A DNA stretch of 64,000 nt from Acidobacteriota bacterium (GTDB lineage Bacteria; Acidobacteriota; Blastocatellia; Pyrinomonadales; Pyrinomonadaceae), in contig JAIVJZ010000041.1 in assembly GCA_020199775.1 (NCBI GenBank), positions 124,001 to 188,000 on the forward strand, given 5' to 3'. Shown here piece after piece: positions 9,607 to 17,635 of this stretch. A program made the position numbers and the translations under genes. Under the pieces are notes generated by a model, which did not search any database, was not told the origin of the DNA, and saw only the letters and a list, made by a program, of their open reading frames with translations. Each line of letters opens with the position of its first letter. The first letter of the stretch is position 1.

Positions 9607-11952
9607 ATGACTACGACCCTGAAATCCCCCGCCCCGGTTCTGGAAACCGCCCCGACGCAAGCGGGCGACGCGGCGACGCGGCCGCTGACCGTTGCGCTCG
9701 CGGGCAACCCGAACGCGGGCAAGACGAGCCTCTTCAACGCGCTCACGGGCTTGCGGCAAAAGGTCGCCAACTACCCCGGTGTGACGGTGGAGCGCAAAGA
9801 CGGGCACTGGCAACTCGCGCCCGACCTGCCCGACGCGCAACTCATCGACCTGCCCGGCCTCTACAGTCTCGACGCCAACTCGATTGACGAACAGATCGCG
9901 CGCGACGTGATCACGGGGCGGCTCACGAGCGTTCCCAAACCCGACTGCATCATCGCCGTCGTCGATGCCACCAACCTCGAACGCAATCTCTATCTCGCCA
10001 CGCAACTGCTCGAAACCGGCCGCCCGCTCGTCGTCGCCCTGACGATGATCGATCTGGCCGAACGGCACAAGTTGGAGATCGACGCGGCGCGCCTGTCGGA
10101 CGCGCTCGGCGTGCCGGTCGTCCCCGTAGTCGCGAAGCTGCGACAGGGTCTCGACGCGCTGGCCGCGGCAGTCTTGCGCGCCGCCGAGTCTGCCCCGCCC
10201 GTCGCGGGTTGGCGTCTCTCCGCCGAAGCCGAACGTGAACTCGAAGCCCTCGCCGCGCTCGACGCGCCGGTCAACGGTGACGGCATCACACCTACCGTCG
10301 CGGCGACGACAGACGCGGCGACGACGGACGTGGCGACGGATGCGAGCGCGCGACGCTACGGCGCGCTCGTCGAACTTTACGCGGAAGAGTTGCCGGAGGA
10401 GGCCGGGCATCAGGCGGCCGTCGCATCGGCGCGCGCGCGGCTCGCCGAAGGAAATCCGCGCTGGTGGCAAGAGCCGCTGCTCGCGCGTTACAACTGGATC
10501 GAAGGCGTCGCGCGCCGCACGGTGCGCGACCATAAACCGGGGCGCACGCGCCGCACGGATCGCATAGACCGCTTCGTCACGCACAGATTTTTCGGCCCCC
10601 TCATCCTGTTCGCGTTGATGCTCCTCATCCTCCAGACGATCTTTTCGTGGGCGCAACTGCCGATGGATGTGATTGACGGCGGCTTCGGCCGTCTCGGCGA
10701 ACTGGTGCGCGCGACGCTCGCACCCGGCCTGTTGACCGACTTGCTCGTCGACGGCGTGATCGCGGGCGTCGGGGGCGTGCTCGTCTTCCTGCCGCAGATT
10801 CTGCTGCTCTTCTTCTTCATCTCGCTCTTGGAGGACAGCGGCTACATGGCGCGCGCCGCGTTTCTCATGGACAGGTTGATGCGCGGGGTGGGCTTGCACG
10901 GCAAAGCGTTCATGCCGCTCCTGAGCAGTTTCGCGTGCGCCATTCCGGGCATCATGGCGACGCGGACGATTGAGAACCCGAAGGATCGTCTGGCGACGAT
11001 CTTGATCGCGCCGTTTATGAGTTGCTCGGCGCGCCTGCCGGTCTACACTTTAATGATCGCGGCCTTCTTCTCAAGGCAGGAAAAACTGCTCGGCGTGCTG
11101 TCGGTGGGCGTCGTCATCATCATGGCGATGTACCTGCTCGGCATCGTGGTGGCGGTCGCCGTGGCGTGGGTTTTGAAGCACACGATTTTGAAGTCGCCGC
11201 CGCCGCCGCTTGTTTTGGAGTTGCCGCCCTACCGGATGCCGAACCCCGTCAACGTGCTTCAGACCATTCGCTCGCGCTCGTGGATGTTCGTGCGCCGCGC
11301 GGGCACGGTCATCCTCGCCATCTCGATTTTGCTCTGGGCGCTCGTCACCTTCCCGCGCGTGAATGCGGCGACGGGAGACGCTGACGGCGGCGCAGCGGCG
11401 GCGACTGCTAACGCGACGGGGAGCGCACCCGACGAACGCGCGACGACGGCCGGGCGCGACGAGACGGTGCAGCCCGCCGCCGGGGCGTCGAACGTGGCGG
11501 AGGCGGTGGACGGCGACGCGGGCGAGCAGATTCGGCAGAGCTATGCGGGGCGGCTCGGTCATCTGATCGAACCGGCCATCGCGCCGCTCGGCTTCGATTG
11601 GAAGATGGGCATCGGCCTCGTCGCCTCGTTCGCCGCGCGCGAAACGCTCGTCTCGACTTTGAGCATCGTCTATAACGTCGGCGAAGACGCGACGGAAGAA
11701 TCGAACTCTTTGATCGAGGCGGTGCGCAACGCGCGCCGCGCCGACGGCAGCCCGGCGTGGACGCCGCTCGTGGCCGTCTCGATGATGGTCTTTTTCGTGC
11801 TGGCCTGCCAGTGCATGTCAACCATCGCCATCGTCAGGCGCGAGACGAATTCGTGGCGGTGGCCGCTGTTCATGGTGAGCTACATGCTTTTGCTGGCTTA
11901 CGTCGCGTCGTTCATCACGTATCAGGGCGGGCGGCTGTTGGGGTTCAGTTAA
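9607..11952 (+). CDS. feoB: Ferrous iron transport protein B
   Basis: Inner-membrane Fe(II) permease with a cytosolic GTPase. G1 GNPNAGKT is at 33-40 followed by the switch VANYPGVTVE, G3 is DLPG near 81-84, and a G4-like TMID is near 143-146. The membrane part starts near residue 330 and includes the paired gate motifs: LEDSGYMARAAF with KAFMPLLSSFACAIPGI, and later the ARETLVSTLSIVY block. At 781 residues the length is normal. Two Ala/Thr/Asp-rich insertions stand out, one in the helical linker after the G domain (about 220-245) and one within the membrane half (about 585-640); both look disordered. It is followed 4 bases later by the Cys-rich partner. Confidence 0.97.
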   Translation: MTTTLKSPAPVLETAPTQAGDAATRPLTVALAGNPNAGKTSLFNALTGLRQKVANYPGVTVERKDGHWQLAPDLPDAQLIDLPGLYSLDANSIDEQIARDVITGRLTSVPKPDCIIAVVDATNLERNLYLATQLLETGRPLVVALTMIDLAERHKLEIDAARLSDALGVPVVPVVAKLRQGLDALAAAVLRAAESAPPVAGWRLSAEAERELEALAALDAPVNGDGITPTVAATTDAATTDVATDASARRYGALVELYAEELPEEAGHQAAVASARARLAEGNPRWWQEPLLARYNWIEGVARRTVRDHKPGRTRRTDRIDRFVTHRFFGPLILFALMLLILQTIFSWAQLPMDVIDGGFGRLGELVRATLAPGLLTDLLVDGVIAGVGGVLVFLPQILLLFFFISLLEDSGYMARAAFLMDRLMRGVGLHGKAFMPLLSSFACAIPGIMATRTIENPKDRLATILIAPFMSCSARLPVYTLMIAAFFSRQEKLLGVLSVGVVIIMAMYLLGIVVAVAVAWVLKHTILKSPPPPLVLELPPYRMPNPVNVLQTIRSRSWMFVRRAGTVILAISILLWALVTFPRVNAATGDADGGAAAATANATGSAPDERATTAGRDETVQPAAGASNVAEAVDGDAGEQIRQSYAGRLGHLIEPAIAPLGFDWKMGIGLVASFAARETLVSTLSIVYNVGEDATEESNSLIEAVRNARRADGSPAWTPLVAVSMMVFFVLACQCMSTIAIVRRETNSWRWPLFMVSYMLLLAYVASFITYQGGRLLGFS

Positions 11953-11956
11953 GCGT

Positions 11957-12214
11957 ATGTTTCAGGACTGGCAAACCGTCGCGGTGTGGTTAATCATTCT
12001 GGCCGCGCTCGCCTACTTGGGGCGGCGCGGTTGGGCGCGCGCCCGTTCATTTCGCGCGGGCGATAAGGGACAAGCAAGCGCGTCTTCGTGCGCGAGCGGG
12101 TGCGGCAGTTGCGGCGACGCGCAGGAGGCTCCGGCGAAGGCGAACGTGGCGAGGCCGCAAAAGGTACTCGTGCAGATTACCAACGCGGGGGGCGCGTCGC
12201 GGCGATCCAAATAA
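11957..12214 (+). CDS. FeoB-associated Cys-rich membrane protein
   Basis: An 85-residue protein with one N-terminal membrane helix (about 8-22: WLIILAALAYLGRR) and a short Cys cluster SSCASGCGSCGD near 43-54. This matches the FeoB-associated Cys-rich membrane family, thought to assist or modulate FeoB, possibly by binding iron. It starts 4 bases after the feoB stop, so translational coupling is likely. The C-terminal tail is basic and has no visible motif. It is the last gene of the feo operon, which is closed by the hairpin at 12249-12281. Confidence 0.85.
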   Translation: MFQDWQTVAVWLIILAALAYLGRRGWARARSFRAGDKGQASASSCASGCGSCGDAQEAPAKANVARPQKVLVQITNAGGASRRSK

Positions 12215-12248
12215 GCGACGGCGTCGTGTATGTGCCGCGCAAACAAGA

Positions 12249-12281
12249 AGGCGGGCGGGAGTTTCAAACTCCCGCCCGCCT
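12249..12281. terminator. Palindromic hairpin after the feo operon
   Basis: Arms AGGCGGGCGGGAGTTT (12249-12264) and its exact reverse complement (12266-12281) flank one C. It sits in the convergent gap 35 bases after the feo operon. There is no T-run, so if it terminates transcription it is a non-canonical or bidirectional terminator. Its one-base centre resembles the palindrome at 3691-3731. Confidence 0.6.
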
Positions 12282-12344
12282 GAGCCTTGCCCGACAATTC
12301 AAAATCGACATCCTATAGCGAGTTGCAGCTGAGTATGACCTTTC

Positions 12345-12397
12345 GCGTCTTTGCGCCTTTGCGTGCGAATCAGTCTCACGCAAAGGCGCAAAGACGC
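12345..12397. repeat. Fold-back tandem-word element, GCAAAGGCGCAAAGACGC type
   Basis: Perfect 21-bp arms 12345-12365 and 12377-12397 made of GCAAAGRCGC-like words, with a loop of 11 bases. It sits in the 312-base convergent gap between the feo operon and the TonB-domain gene, where I see no gene. Siblings lie at 15440-15490 and 49691-49771. Confidence 0.9.
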
Positions 12398-12526
12398 AAA
12401 GGAACGCAAAGAAGGGTTACGCGCAATCGCAGACGGCTATAATATTGCGCGCAGCTGGCAAGTGGGCTACCGGCCTCTTCTGGTCAAACCTTAGTTGTCG
12501 GGCAAAGCTATGGCCGGACGCAAACG

Positions 12527-13756
12527 TTAAAGTGTGAAGTTGAAATTGATGTAGCCGGAGACGCGCACCGGCTGGCCGTTGACGACCGTCGGGCGAAACT
12601 TCCAACGGCGTGCTGCGTCGGCCGCCGCTCCGCGCAACATCTCAGGCCCATCCGTGCGTTCGACCTTCGAGACCATACCCTTCTCGTCCAACATCAGGAA
12701 GACCGTGACGCGGCCGGTGATGCGTGCGGTGCGCGCCGTGGGCGGATACGACGGCGCGGGTCTATCCGTCGCTATCGGCAGGAGCGATCCGACTTCGAGC
12801 GGCCTTCCGTCAGCCGCCGCCGCCGCTGTAGTGGCTTGAGAGTTCGCGGGCGCGGGTCTTGTTGTCTCGCCACTTTGCGTCGTGTTCGGCTGCGCGTTTC
12901 TTCCGCGGGTGGCGGGGGCGTTGGTCTGTGGCGTGAGCGCGGCGTTCGCAGGTGTCGGAGAGGGTTGCGCGATGGGTTGGCTCGCCGCCGCCACGGGTGT
13001 TGAACTAACCTGCGCGCGCGGGGCCGGAGGGGCGGCCGTTCCGTTACTCGCCACGCGCCGATCCGCGCCGATGAGACGCTGGCGCGCGTCCGTCACCTCT
13101 GCCTGCCAGCGCGCGCGCTCGTCATCCTTGCGCGCCAGACGCACGCGCACGCCCGCCGCCTCTTCCAGCAACGCCGTCGCGTCCATGTTCCGCGCGTTCT
13201 CATCGCGTAACTGCCGCCCTTGTGCGAACACGCGCTCGATGAGCGTCCGCAGCCGATCCAGATCGCCCGCCGCCTCCGTCGGCAAATCGTCGTCGGCCAC
13301 GTTCAACCCGAACACGCGATAGCGTTCGAGGCGCGCGCGCACGCCGCCCAGCAGTTGCCCCGCCAGCACGAAGTAAGCGCGCGCCGCGCTCTCGCCGCCC
13401 GCCGCCCGCGCGGTAAACGCGGCGTTCAACAAATTCTCCGCGTAAGAGTAATCGGCTTGATCAATGTAGATTCCGGCGAGCAGCACGAGCGTGATTTCGC
13501 GCACCGACGCATCGACGCCCGCCGTGCGTTGCAGGGCTTCGAGTTCGCTGCGCGCCGCCGGGAGATTGCCCGCCGCCGCCAGCGCACGGGCGCGCGTGAT
13601 GCGCCGCTGGATGCCGTCGGCGTCCAGATCGCTCGCGGGAGTCTGCGCGCGCAGGATCGACCCGAACGCGACGACGATGAATAGCGTGAAACTGATTTTA
13701 ACGAGGTGCGGCTTAGAACGTATGAGACGACTTCCCTTCACTTGTGACAACTCCAT
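12527..13756 (-). CDS. TonB C-terminal domain protein (energy-transducer-like), exported
   Basis: The N-terminus has a basic stretch and a hydrophobic segment (about 20-36) ending LRAQTPA, a signal peptide or anchor. The middle (about 45-215) is helical and TPR-like (ARALAAAGNLPAARSELEAL; YSYAENLLNAAFTARA), followed by a Pro/Thr/Gln-rich linker. The C-terminal 80 residues are a TonB_C fold: YPPTARTARITGRVTVFLML, then EMLRGAAADAARRWKFRPT and a closing beta strand. ExbB/ExbD and a receptor are absent nearby, so coupling to outer-membrane transport is uncertain. In this kind of bacterium many such proteins are of unknown role. A hairpin terminator of the next gene precedes the start. Confidence 0.8.
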   Translation of the reverse strand: MELSQVKGSRLIRSKPHLVKISFTLFIVVAFGSILRAQTPASDLDADGIQRRITRARALAAAGNLPAARSELEALQRTAGVDASVREITLVLLAGIYIDQADYSYAENLLNAAFTARAAGGESAARAYFVLAGQLLGGVRARLERYRVFGLNVADDDLPTEAAGDLDRLRTLIERVFAQGRQLRDENARNMDATALLEEAAGVRVRLARKDDERARWQAEVTDARQRLIGADRRVASNGTAAPPAPRAQVSSTPVAAASQPIAQPSPTPANAALTPQTNAPATRGRNAQPNTTQSGETTRPAPANSQATTAAAAADGRPLEVGSLLPIATDRPAPSYPPTARTARITGRVTVFLMLDEKGMVSKVERTDGPEMLRGAAADAARRWKFRPTVVNGQPVRVSGYINFNFTL

Positions 13757-13765
13757 AAATGTGAA

Positions 13766-13785
13766 AGCGAGCGTTGACGCTCGCT
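13766..13785 (-). terminator. Hairpin terminator after the exported amidohydrolase
   Basis: On the minus strand AGCGAGCGT and ACGCTCGCT form a 9-bp stem with a two-base centre, followed by TTCACATTT. It lies between the amidohydrolase stop and the TonB-domain start. Confidence 0.6.
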
Positions 13786-13838
13786 CGAAGGATGATCTGT
13801 GATCAGCGCGAATATTATCGCCCCTCGCCGCGAATCAA

Positions 13839-15374
13839 TCAACTCCGCCGCGCCGGTTTTTTGCGCGGGGGGGCGGGCGCATTGCGCTTCGGCGCACGCG
13901 TCGCGCCGCCCGTGCCTCGCTCCCTCTGTGGCGGCGCGGCCGGACTGACCGCGGCCGGGGCGAGGCTCTCGGAAATCCGCGCGCGGTAAGCACGCGCGTC
14001 GCGCTTGATCGCCCCTTCGTCGAGCGTCAGGAGGCGGCGGTCGCGCATCACCACACGCCCTTCGATGACGACAGTTCGCACATCGTTGGCCTTCGTGGCG
14101 TAAACCAGATGCGAGTAGACGTTGTACAAAGGCGTCTGGTGCGGCGCGTCCATATCGACCACGATCAGGTCGGCGCGCTTGCCGTGTTCCAAAGAGCCGA
14201 TGTCGCGTTCGAGATGCAGGGCGCGCGCGCCGCGAATCGTCGCCATCTCCAACACCTCGCGCGCCGACACCACGCGCGGATCGTTCGAGGTCAACTTGTG
14301 CAGCTTCGCGGCCGTGTCCATCTCCTCCCACATGCTCAGATCGTTGTTCGACGCCGCGCCGTCCGTCCCCAGCCCCAACGACAAATCCGCCTTCAGCATC
14401 TCCGGCACGCGCGCCACGCCCGACGCCAGTTTCATGTTCGACTGCGGGTTATGCACCGCGCCCACGCCCAGACGCTTCAACAACTCGATCTCTTCCGTCG
14501 TCAGGTGAACCGTATGCGCGGCGATCACGCGGTCGTACAAAAACCCGATGCGCGCCAGATAAGCGACGGGCGATGCGCCGTGGTCGCGCGTCACGTCTTC
14601 AACCTCTTTCCGCGTCTCCGCGACGTGAATCACAATCGTTGCCTTCAAGCGGTTCGAGAGATCGCGCACGGCCTTGAGCTGCTCCTCCGTGACGGTGTAA
14701 GGCGCGTGCGGCGCAATCGCGGGCGTGACGAGCGCGTGCCCGCGCCACTTCTCGATAAACTTCTCCGTGTAGGCCATCGCCTCCGCGAAGGTCTTGTTGT
14801 CCGCCACCGGGAACTTGATCACCGTCTCGCCGAGCACGCCGCGCATGCCCGCCTTGGCCGTCTCGTCGGCGATGGCGTCCTCGAAGTAGTACATGTCGCA
14901 ATAGGTCGTCGTGCCGCCGCGAATCATTTCGACGAGGCCGAGCCGCGTGCCGACGCGCACGAAGTCCTCCGTCACGTTTTTCGCTTCCGCCGGGAAGATG
15001 TATTTGGTGAGCCACTCGTTGAGGTCGAGGTCGTCGGCGAGGCCGCGAAACAGCGTCATCGGCACGTGCGTGTGGCCGTTGACGAGGCCGGGCATCACGA
15101 CGCGCCCGCGCGCCTCAATCGTCTCGCGCCCCGCGAAATCCCTGTCGATGTCGGCGCGCCGCCCCACGGCCACGATACGCCCGCGATGCACGGCCACCGC
15201 GCCGTCCTCGATCAAAGTTCCGCGCCCGTCCATCGTCACGATTGTCCCGCCGCGCACGACGAGGTCAACCGGGCGCGGGGCGAAGGCTTCGACGCGCGCG
15301 CCCGGCGCGACGATGAAGGCGCACAGAAGAAAAATTACAGACACCCGCCGCCAGAGCATTCGAGATAGTTTCAT
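13839..15374 (-). CDS. Exported amidohydrolase, MtaD/SsnA-like (S-adenosylhomocysteine/methylthioadenosine deaminase family)
   Basis: The domain is a metal-dependent amidohydrolase of the cytosine/guanine deaminase group. In this 511-residue product HTHVPMTLFRGLADD (near 84-98) supplies the first metal ligands, HAPYT and HVAET lie near 220-255, HTVHL near 282, and the GTDGAASNN block near 334 carries the catalytic Asp. Family members deaminate S-adenosylhomocysteine, methylthioadenosine or chlorinated triazines. Starting at the ATG at 15374 gives a clear signal peptide, MKLSRMLWRRVSVIFLLCAF ending VEAFA, which is unusual because characterised MtaD enzymes are cytoplasmic. The C-terminal 45 residues are a Pro/Arg/Lys-rich tail. 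It is the last gene of the nucleoside block, after cdd, so a purine-nucleoside-like substrate in the periplasm is plausible but unproven. Confidence 0.8.
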   Translation of the reverse strand: MKLSRMLWRRVSVIFLLCAFIVAPGARVEAFAPRPVDLVVRGGTIVTMDGRGTLIEDGAVAVHRGRIVAVGRRADIDRDFAGRETIEARGRVVMPGLVNGHTHVPMTLFRGLADDLDLNEWLTKYIFPAEAKNVTEDFVRVGTRLGLVEMIRGGTTTYCDMYYFEDAIADETAKAGMRGVLGETVIKFPVADNKTFAEAMAYTEKFIEKWRGHALVTPAIAPHAPYTVTEEQLKAVRDLSNRLKATIVIHVAETRKEVEDVTRDHGASPVAYLARIGFLYDRVIAAHTVHLTTEEIELLKRLGVGAVHNPQSNMKLASGVARVPEMLKADLSLGLGTDGAASNNDLSMWEEMDTAAKLHKLTSNDPRVVSAREVLEMATIRGARALHLERDIGSLEHGKRADLIVVDMDAPHQTPLYNVYSHLVYATKANDVRTVVIEGRVVMRDRRLLTLDEGAIKRDARAYRARISESLAPAAVSPAAPPQRERGTGGATRAPKRNAPAPPRKKPARRS

Positions 15375-15439
15375 CACGCCGGTTATTTCAGTCCTCATTA
15401 ACTTCATGATCAATAGCAATCAGCCTGCCTTCTTCCCGT

Positions 15440-15490
15440 CTTCCTTTGCGCCTTTGCGGGATTAAATTTCACGCAAAGGCGCAAAGGAAG
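15440..15490. repeat. Fold-back tandem-word element, GCAAAGGCGCAAAGGAAG type
   Basis: Perfect 19-bp arms 15440-15458 and 15472-15490 with a 13-base AT-rich loop, between cdd and the amidohydrolase. The arm word GCGCAAAGG is shared with 12345-12397 and 49691-49771. Confidence 0.9.
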
Positions 15491-15516
15491 ACATGTAGAG
15501 ATTTTATTCAGCGGTC

Positions 15517-15939
15517 TCAACCTTCTTCGCCTACTTCTTCGAGAAACTTCGCGTCGAAGGGGCGCGGCAAAAGGAAGGCCATTTGCAGCGTCTCGGTGTC
15601 GCCGCGCAGGTTGGCGAGCACGACGGGAATGTCGCCGCAAAACTCCCAGATGATCTGGCGGCACGCGCCGCACGGCGGCGTGAGGCGTTCCGTGTCGGCC
15701 ACGACGGCGATGCGTGTGAACTTTCGCGCGCCCTCCGAGAGCGCCTTCCAGATCGTCACGCGCTCGGCGCACATGGTCAACTCGTAGGCCGAACTCTCGA
15801 TGTTGCAGCCCGTGTAAATCGTCCCGTCCTCGGCTTCGAGAGCCGCGCCGACGCAGAACTTCGAGAACTGCGCCAGCGCACAGTCGCGTGCGCCCGTCGC
15901 CGCCTCGATGATCGCTTCCTCAACTCCTGTTGTAGTCAA
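15517..15939 (-). CDS. cdd: Cytidine deaminase
   Basis: Deaminates cytidine and deoxycytidine to uridine forms in salvage. It is a 140-residue homotetrameric-type enzyme. Zinc and catalytic residues are Cys 57-Ala-Glu 59 (TMCAERV) and PCGAC with Cys 90 and Cys 93; the substrate motif GCNIESSAY is at 44-52. It lies 25 bases downstream of udk in the nucleoside-salvage run. Together with deoA and udk it completes interconversion of imported pyrimidine nucleosides. Confidence 0.95.
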   Translation of the reverse strand: MTTTGVEEAIIEAATGARDCALAQFSKFCVGAALEAEDGTIYTGCNIESSAYELTMCAERVTIWKALSEGARKFTRIAVVADTERLTPPCGACRQIIWEFCGDIPVVLANLRGDTETLQMAFLLPRPFDAKFLEEVGEEG

Positions 15940-15964
15940 ACTCTTCCTCTGCTCCTCTTCTCAC

Positions 15965-16621
15965 TCAATTACCGGCTCCGGCGTTGCCGCCGCTACCGCG
16001 TCGCCGCTGTTGCTCGTCGGCCAGCCGCTCGCGAATCTTTCCGCTGAGCAGGCCGATGCTCACGAGGTTGTGCCCGCCTTCGGGGATGATCACGTCCGCA
16101 TAACGCTTCGACGGTTCGACGAACTGCATGTGCATCGGGCGGACGGTGGCGAGATATTGTTCGATGACGGAATCGACCGTGCGCCCGCGTTCGGCAACGT
16201 CGCGGCGCAGGCGTCGGATGAAGCGTATGTCGTCGGGCGTGTCCACGAACACCTTGATGTCCATCTCGTCGAGCAGCCGCTTCTCGTTAAATATGAGGAT
16301 GCCTTCGAGGATCATGATCAACTTCGGCTTCATGCCGAGCGTCTCCTTGCGGCGCACGTGATTCTTGAAGTCGTAGATCGGAAGCTCGACCGCGCGCCCC
16401 GCCTTCAGCGCGCGGACGTGTTCCACCATCAGATCGTTGTCGAGCGCGTCCGGGTGGTCGAAGTTCACCTGTTGCTTGTAGTCGAGCGGCATCCGGTCGA
16501 GGTCGTGGTAATAAGAGTCCTGCTGGATGAAGGCCACCTCGTTGGCGCTCACCGCTTGCAGAATCTTGTTCGCCACGGTCGTCTTCCCCGACCCCGTGCC
16601 CCCACAGATACCAATAATCAT
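15965..16621 (-). CDS. udk: Uridine/cytidine kinase
   Basis: Phosphorylates uridine and cytidine to UMP and CMP. The 218-residue product starts MIIGICGGTGSGKTT with the Walker A loop at 7-15. The frame extends upstream into a fold-back element, but the ATG at 16621 with GGGGAG about 11 bases before it is the sensible start. Other family features are YYHDLDR near 40-46, NFDHPDA near 55-61, and a LIMILEGILIF segment near 101-111 followed by a lid rich in Arg. It sits between punA and cdd. Confidence 0.94.
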   Translation of the reverse strand: MIIGICGGTGSGKTTVANKILQAVSANEVAFIQQDSYYHDLDRMPLDYKQQVNFDHPDALDNDLMVEHVRALKAGRAVELPIYDFKNHVRRKETLGMKPKLIMILEGILIFNEKRLLDEMDIKVFVDTPDDIRFIRRLRRDVAERGRTVDSVIEQYLATVRPMHMQFVEPSKRYADVIIPEGGHNLVSIGLLSGKIRERLADEQQRRRGSGGNAGAGN

Positions 16622-16639
16622 TCCGTCGTTTAGCTCCCC

Positions 16640-16713
16640 GTAAATCGTGAATCGTAAATCGTGAATAGAAGCAAACAAGGTTTATCTATTGACGATTCAC
16701 GATTCACGATTCA
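16640..16713. repeat. Fold-back tandem-word element, CGTGAATCGTAAAT type
   Basis: The left arm (16640-16666) and right arm (16687-16713) are tandem CGTRAAT 7-mers in opposite orientation, from the udk start to the punA stop, which the right arm overlaps. The left arm is nearly identical to that of 9525-9599, 7 kb away. Confidence 0.9.
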
Positions 16714-17550
16714 CGACAGTTTCGGTATCGTCCGCCGCAGCAATTCCGTAAACGTGACGCGCACCTGTTCGCCGGTTTCCATGACTTCGGCGTGGTCGAT
16801 GGGGCGGTCGAGCACGCCCGCGGCCATGTTCGTGATGCACGAGATGCCGAGCACTTTAATGCCCATGTGGCGCGCGACGATTGATTCCGGCACGGTGCTC
16901 ATGCCGACGGCGTCCGCGCCGAGCGCGCGCAGCATCCGTATTTCCGCGGGCGTCTCGTAACTGGGGCCGGTCAGGGCGGCGTAGATGCCGCGCTTGAGTT
17001 CGAGCTTCATCGCGTGCGCTTCGCAGATGGTGGCCTCTTGAAACTCGCGGTCGTACACATCCGACATGTCCGGGAAGCGCGTGCCGAAGCGCGCGTCGTT
17101 CGCGCCTCGCAGGGGGTTCACGCCCATCAGATTGAGGTGGTCGCTAATCAACATCAGCGCGCCCTGCTTGAACGAGTTGTTCAACCCGCCCGCCGCGTTC
17201 GTCAGCACGAGCGACTTGATGCCGAGCAGCCCGAGGACGCGGACGGGAAACGTCACCTCGTCGAGCGCGTAGCCTTCGTAGAAGTGAAAACGCCCCTGCT
17301 GCACGACGACGGGCACGCCCGCGACACGGCCGAGCACGAGCCGCCCCGCGTGCCCTTCGACGGTCGAACGCGCGAAGCCCGGAATCTCTTCGTAAGGGAT
17401 CGCGACCGCCTCTTCGAGATCGTCCGCAAACGCGCCGAGGCCGCTGCCGAGCACCAACCCGACGCGCGCCTCTTCAGCGCCTCTCGCGCGAATCGTGCGC
17501 GCCGCGTGTTCGGCGCGTTCATACAATGTGTCCTTGCTCGAAGTTTCCAT
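16711..17550 (-). CDS. punA: Purine-nucleoside phosphorylase (trimeric, PNP/MTAP family)
   Basis: Phosphorolyses inosine and guanosine, and their deoxy forms, to free base and (deoxy)ribose 1-phosphate. The 279-residue protein has the phosphate loop LGSGLG at 34-39, His 67 (GHAGR), GRFHFYEGY at 86-94, LTNAAGG near 116-122 and TGPSYETPAEIR near 194-205. SCITNMAAG near the C-terminus carries the Asn that selects 6-oxopurines. Its place directly after a nucleoside importer and before udk supports a salvage role. Confidence 0.95.
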   Translation of the reverse strand: METSSKDTLYERAEHAARTIRARGAEEARVGLVLGSGLGAFADDLEEAVAIPYEEIPGFARSTVEGHAGRLVLGRVAGVPVVVQQGRFHFYEGYALDEVTFPVRVLGLLGIKSLVLTNAAGGLNNSFKQGALMLISDHLNLMGVNPLRGANDARFGTRFPDMSDVYDREFQEATICEAHAMKLELKRGIYAALTGPSYETPAEIRMLRALGADAVGMSTVPESIVARHMGIKVLGISCITNMAAGVLDRPIDHAEVMETGEQVRVTFTELLRRTIPKLS

Positions 17551-17558
17551 ATCTTTTT

Positions 17559-17635
17559 AGTGAGCGGCGAGCGGTAAGCAGTGGGCGGTACGAGAACAGT
17601 TTTAACTGCTCACTGCTTACTGCTCATCGCTCACT
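17559..17635. repeat. Fold-back tandem-word element, GCAGTGAGCAGTAA type
   Basis: Left arm 17559-17589 and right arm 17604-17635 are imperfect reverse complements of RGCAGTGAG/GCAGTAA words. The right end overlaps the permease stop codon and the left end lies 9 bases before the punA start. A sibling lies at 24745-24833. Confidence 0.82.

Noticed and set aside
12215-12526. Possible small gene in the feo-TonB gap
   Set aside because: The gap is taken up by a palindrome and a perfect fold-back element; no start with a ribosome site is visible.
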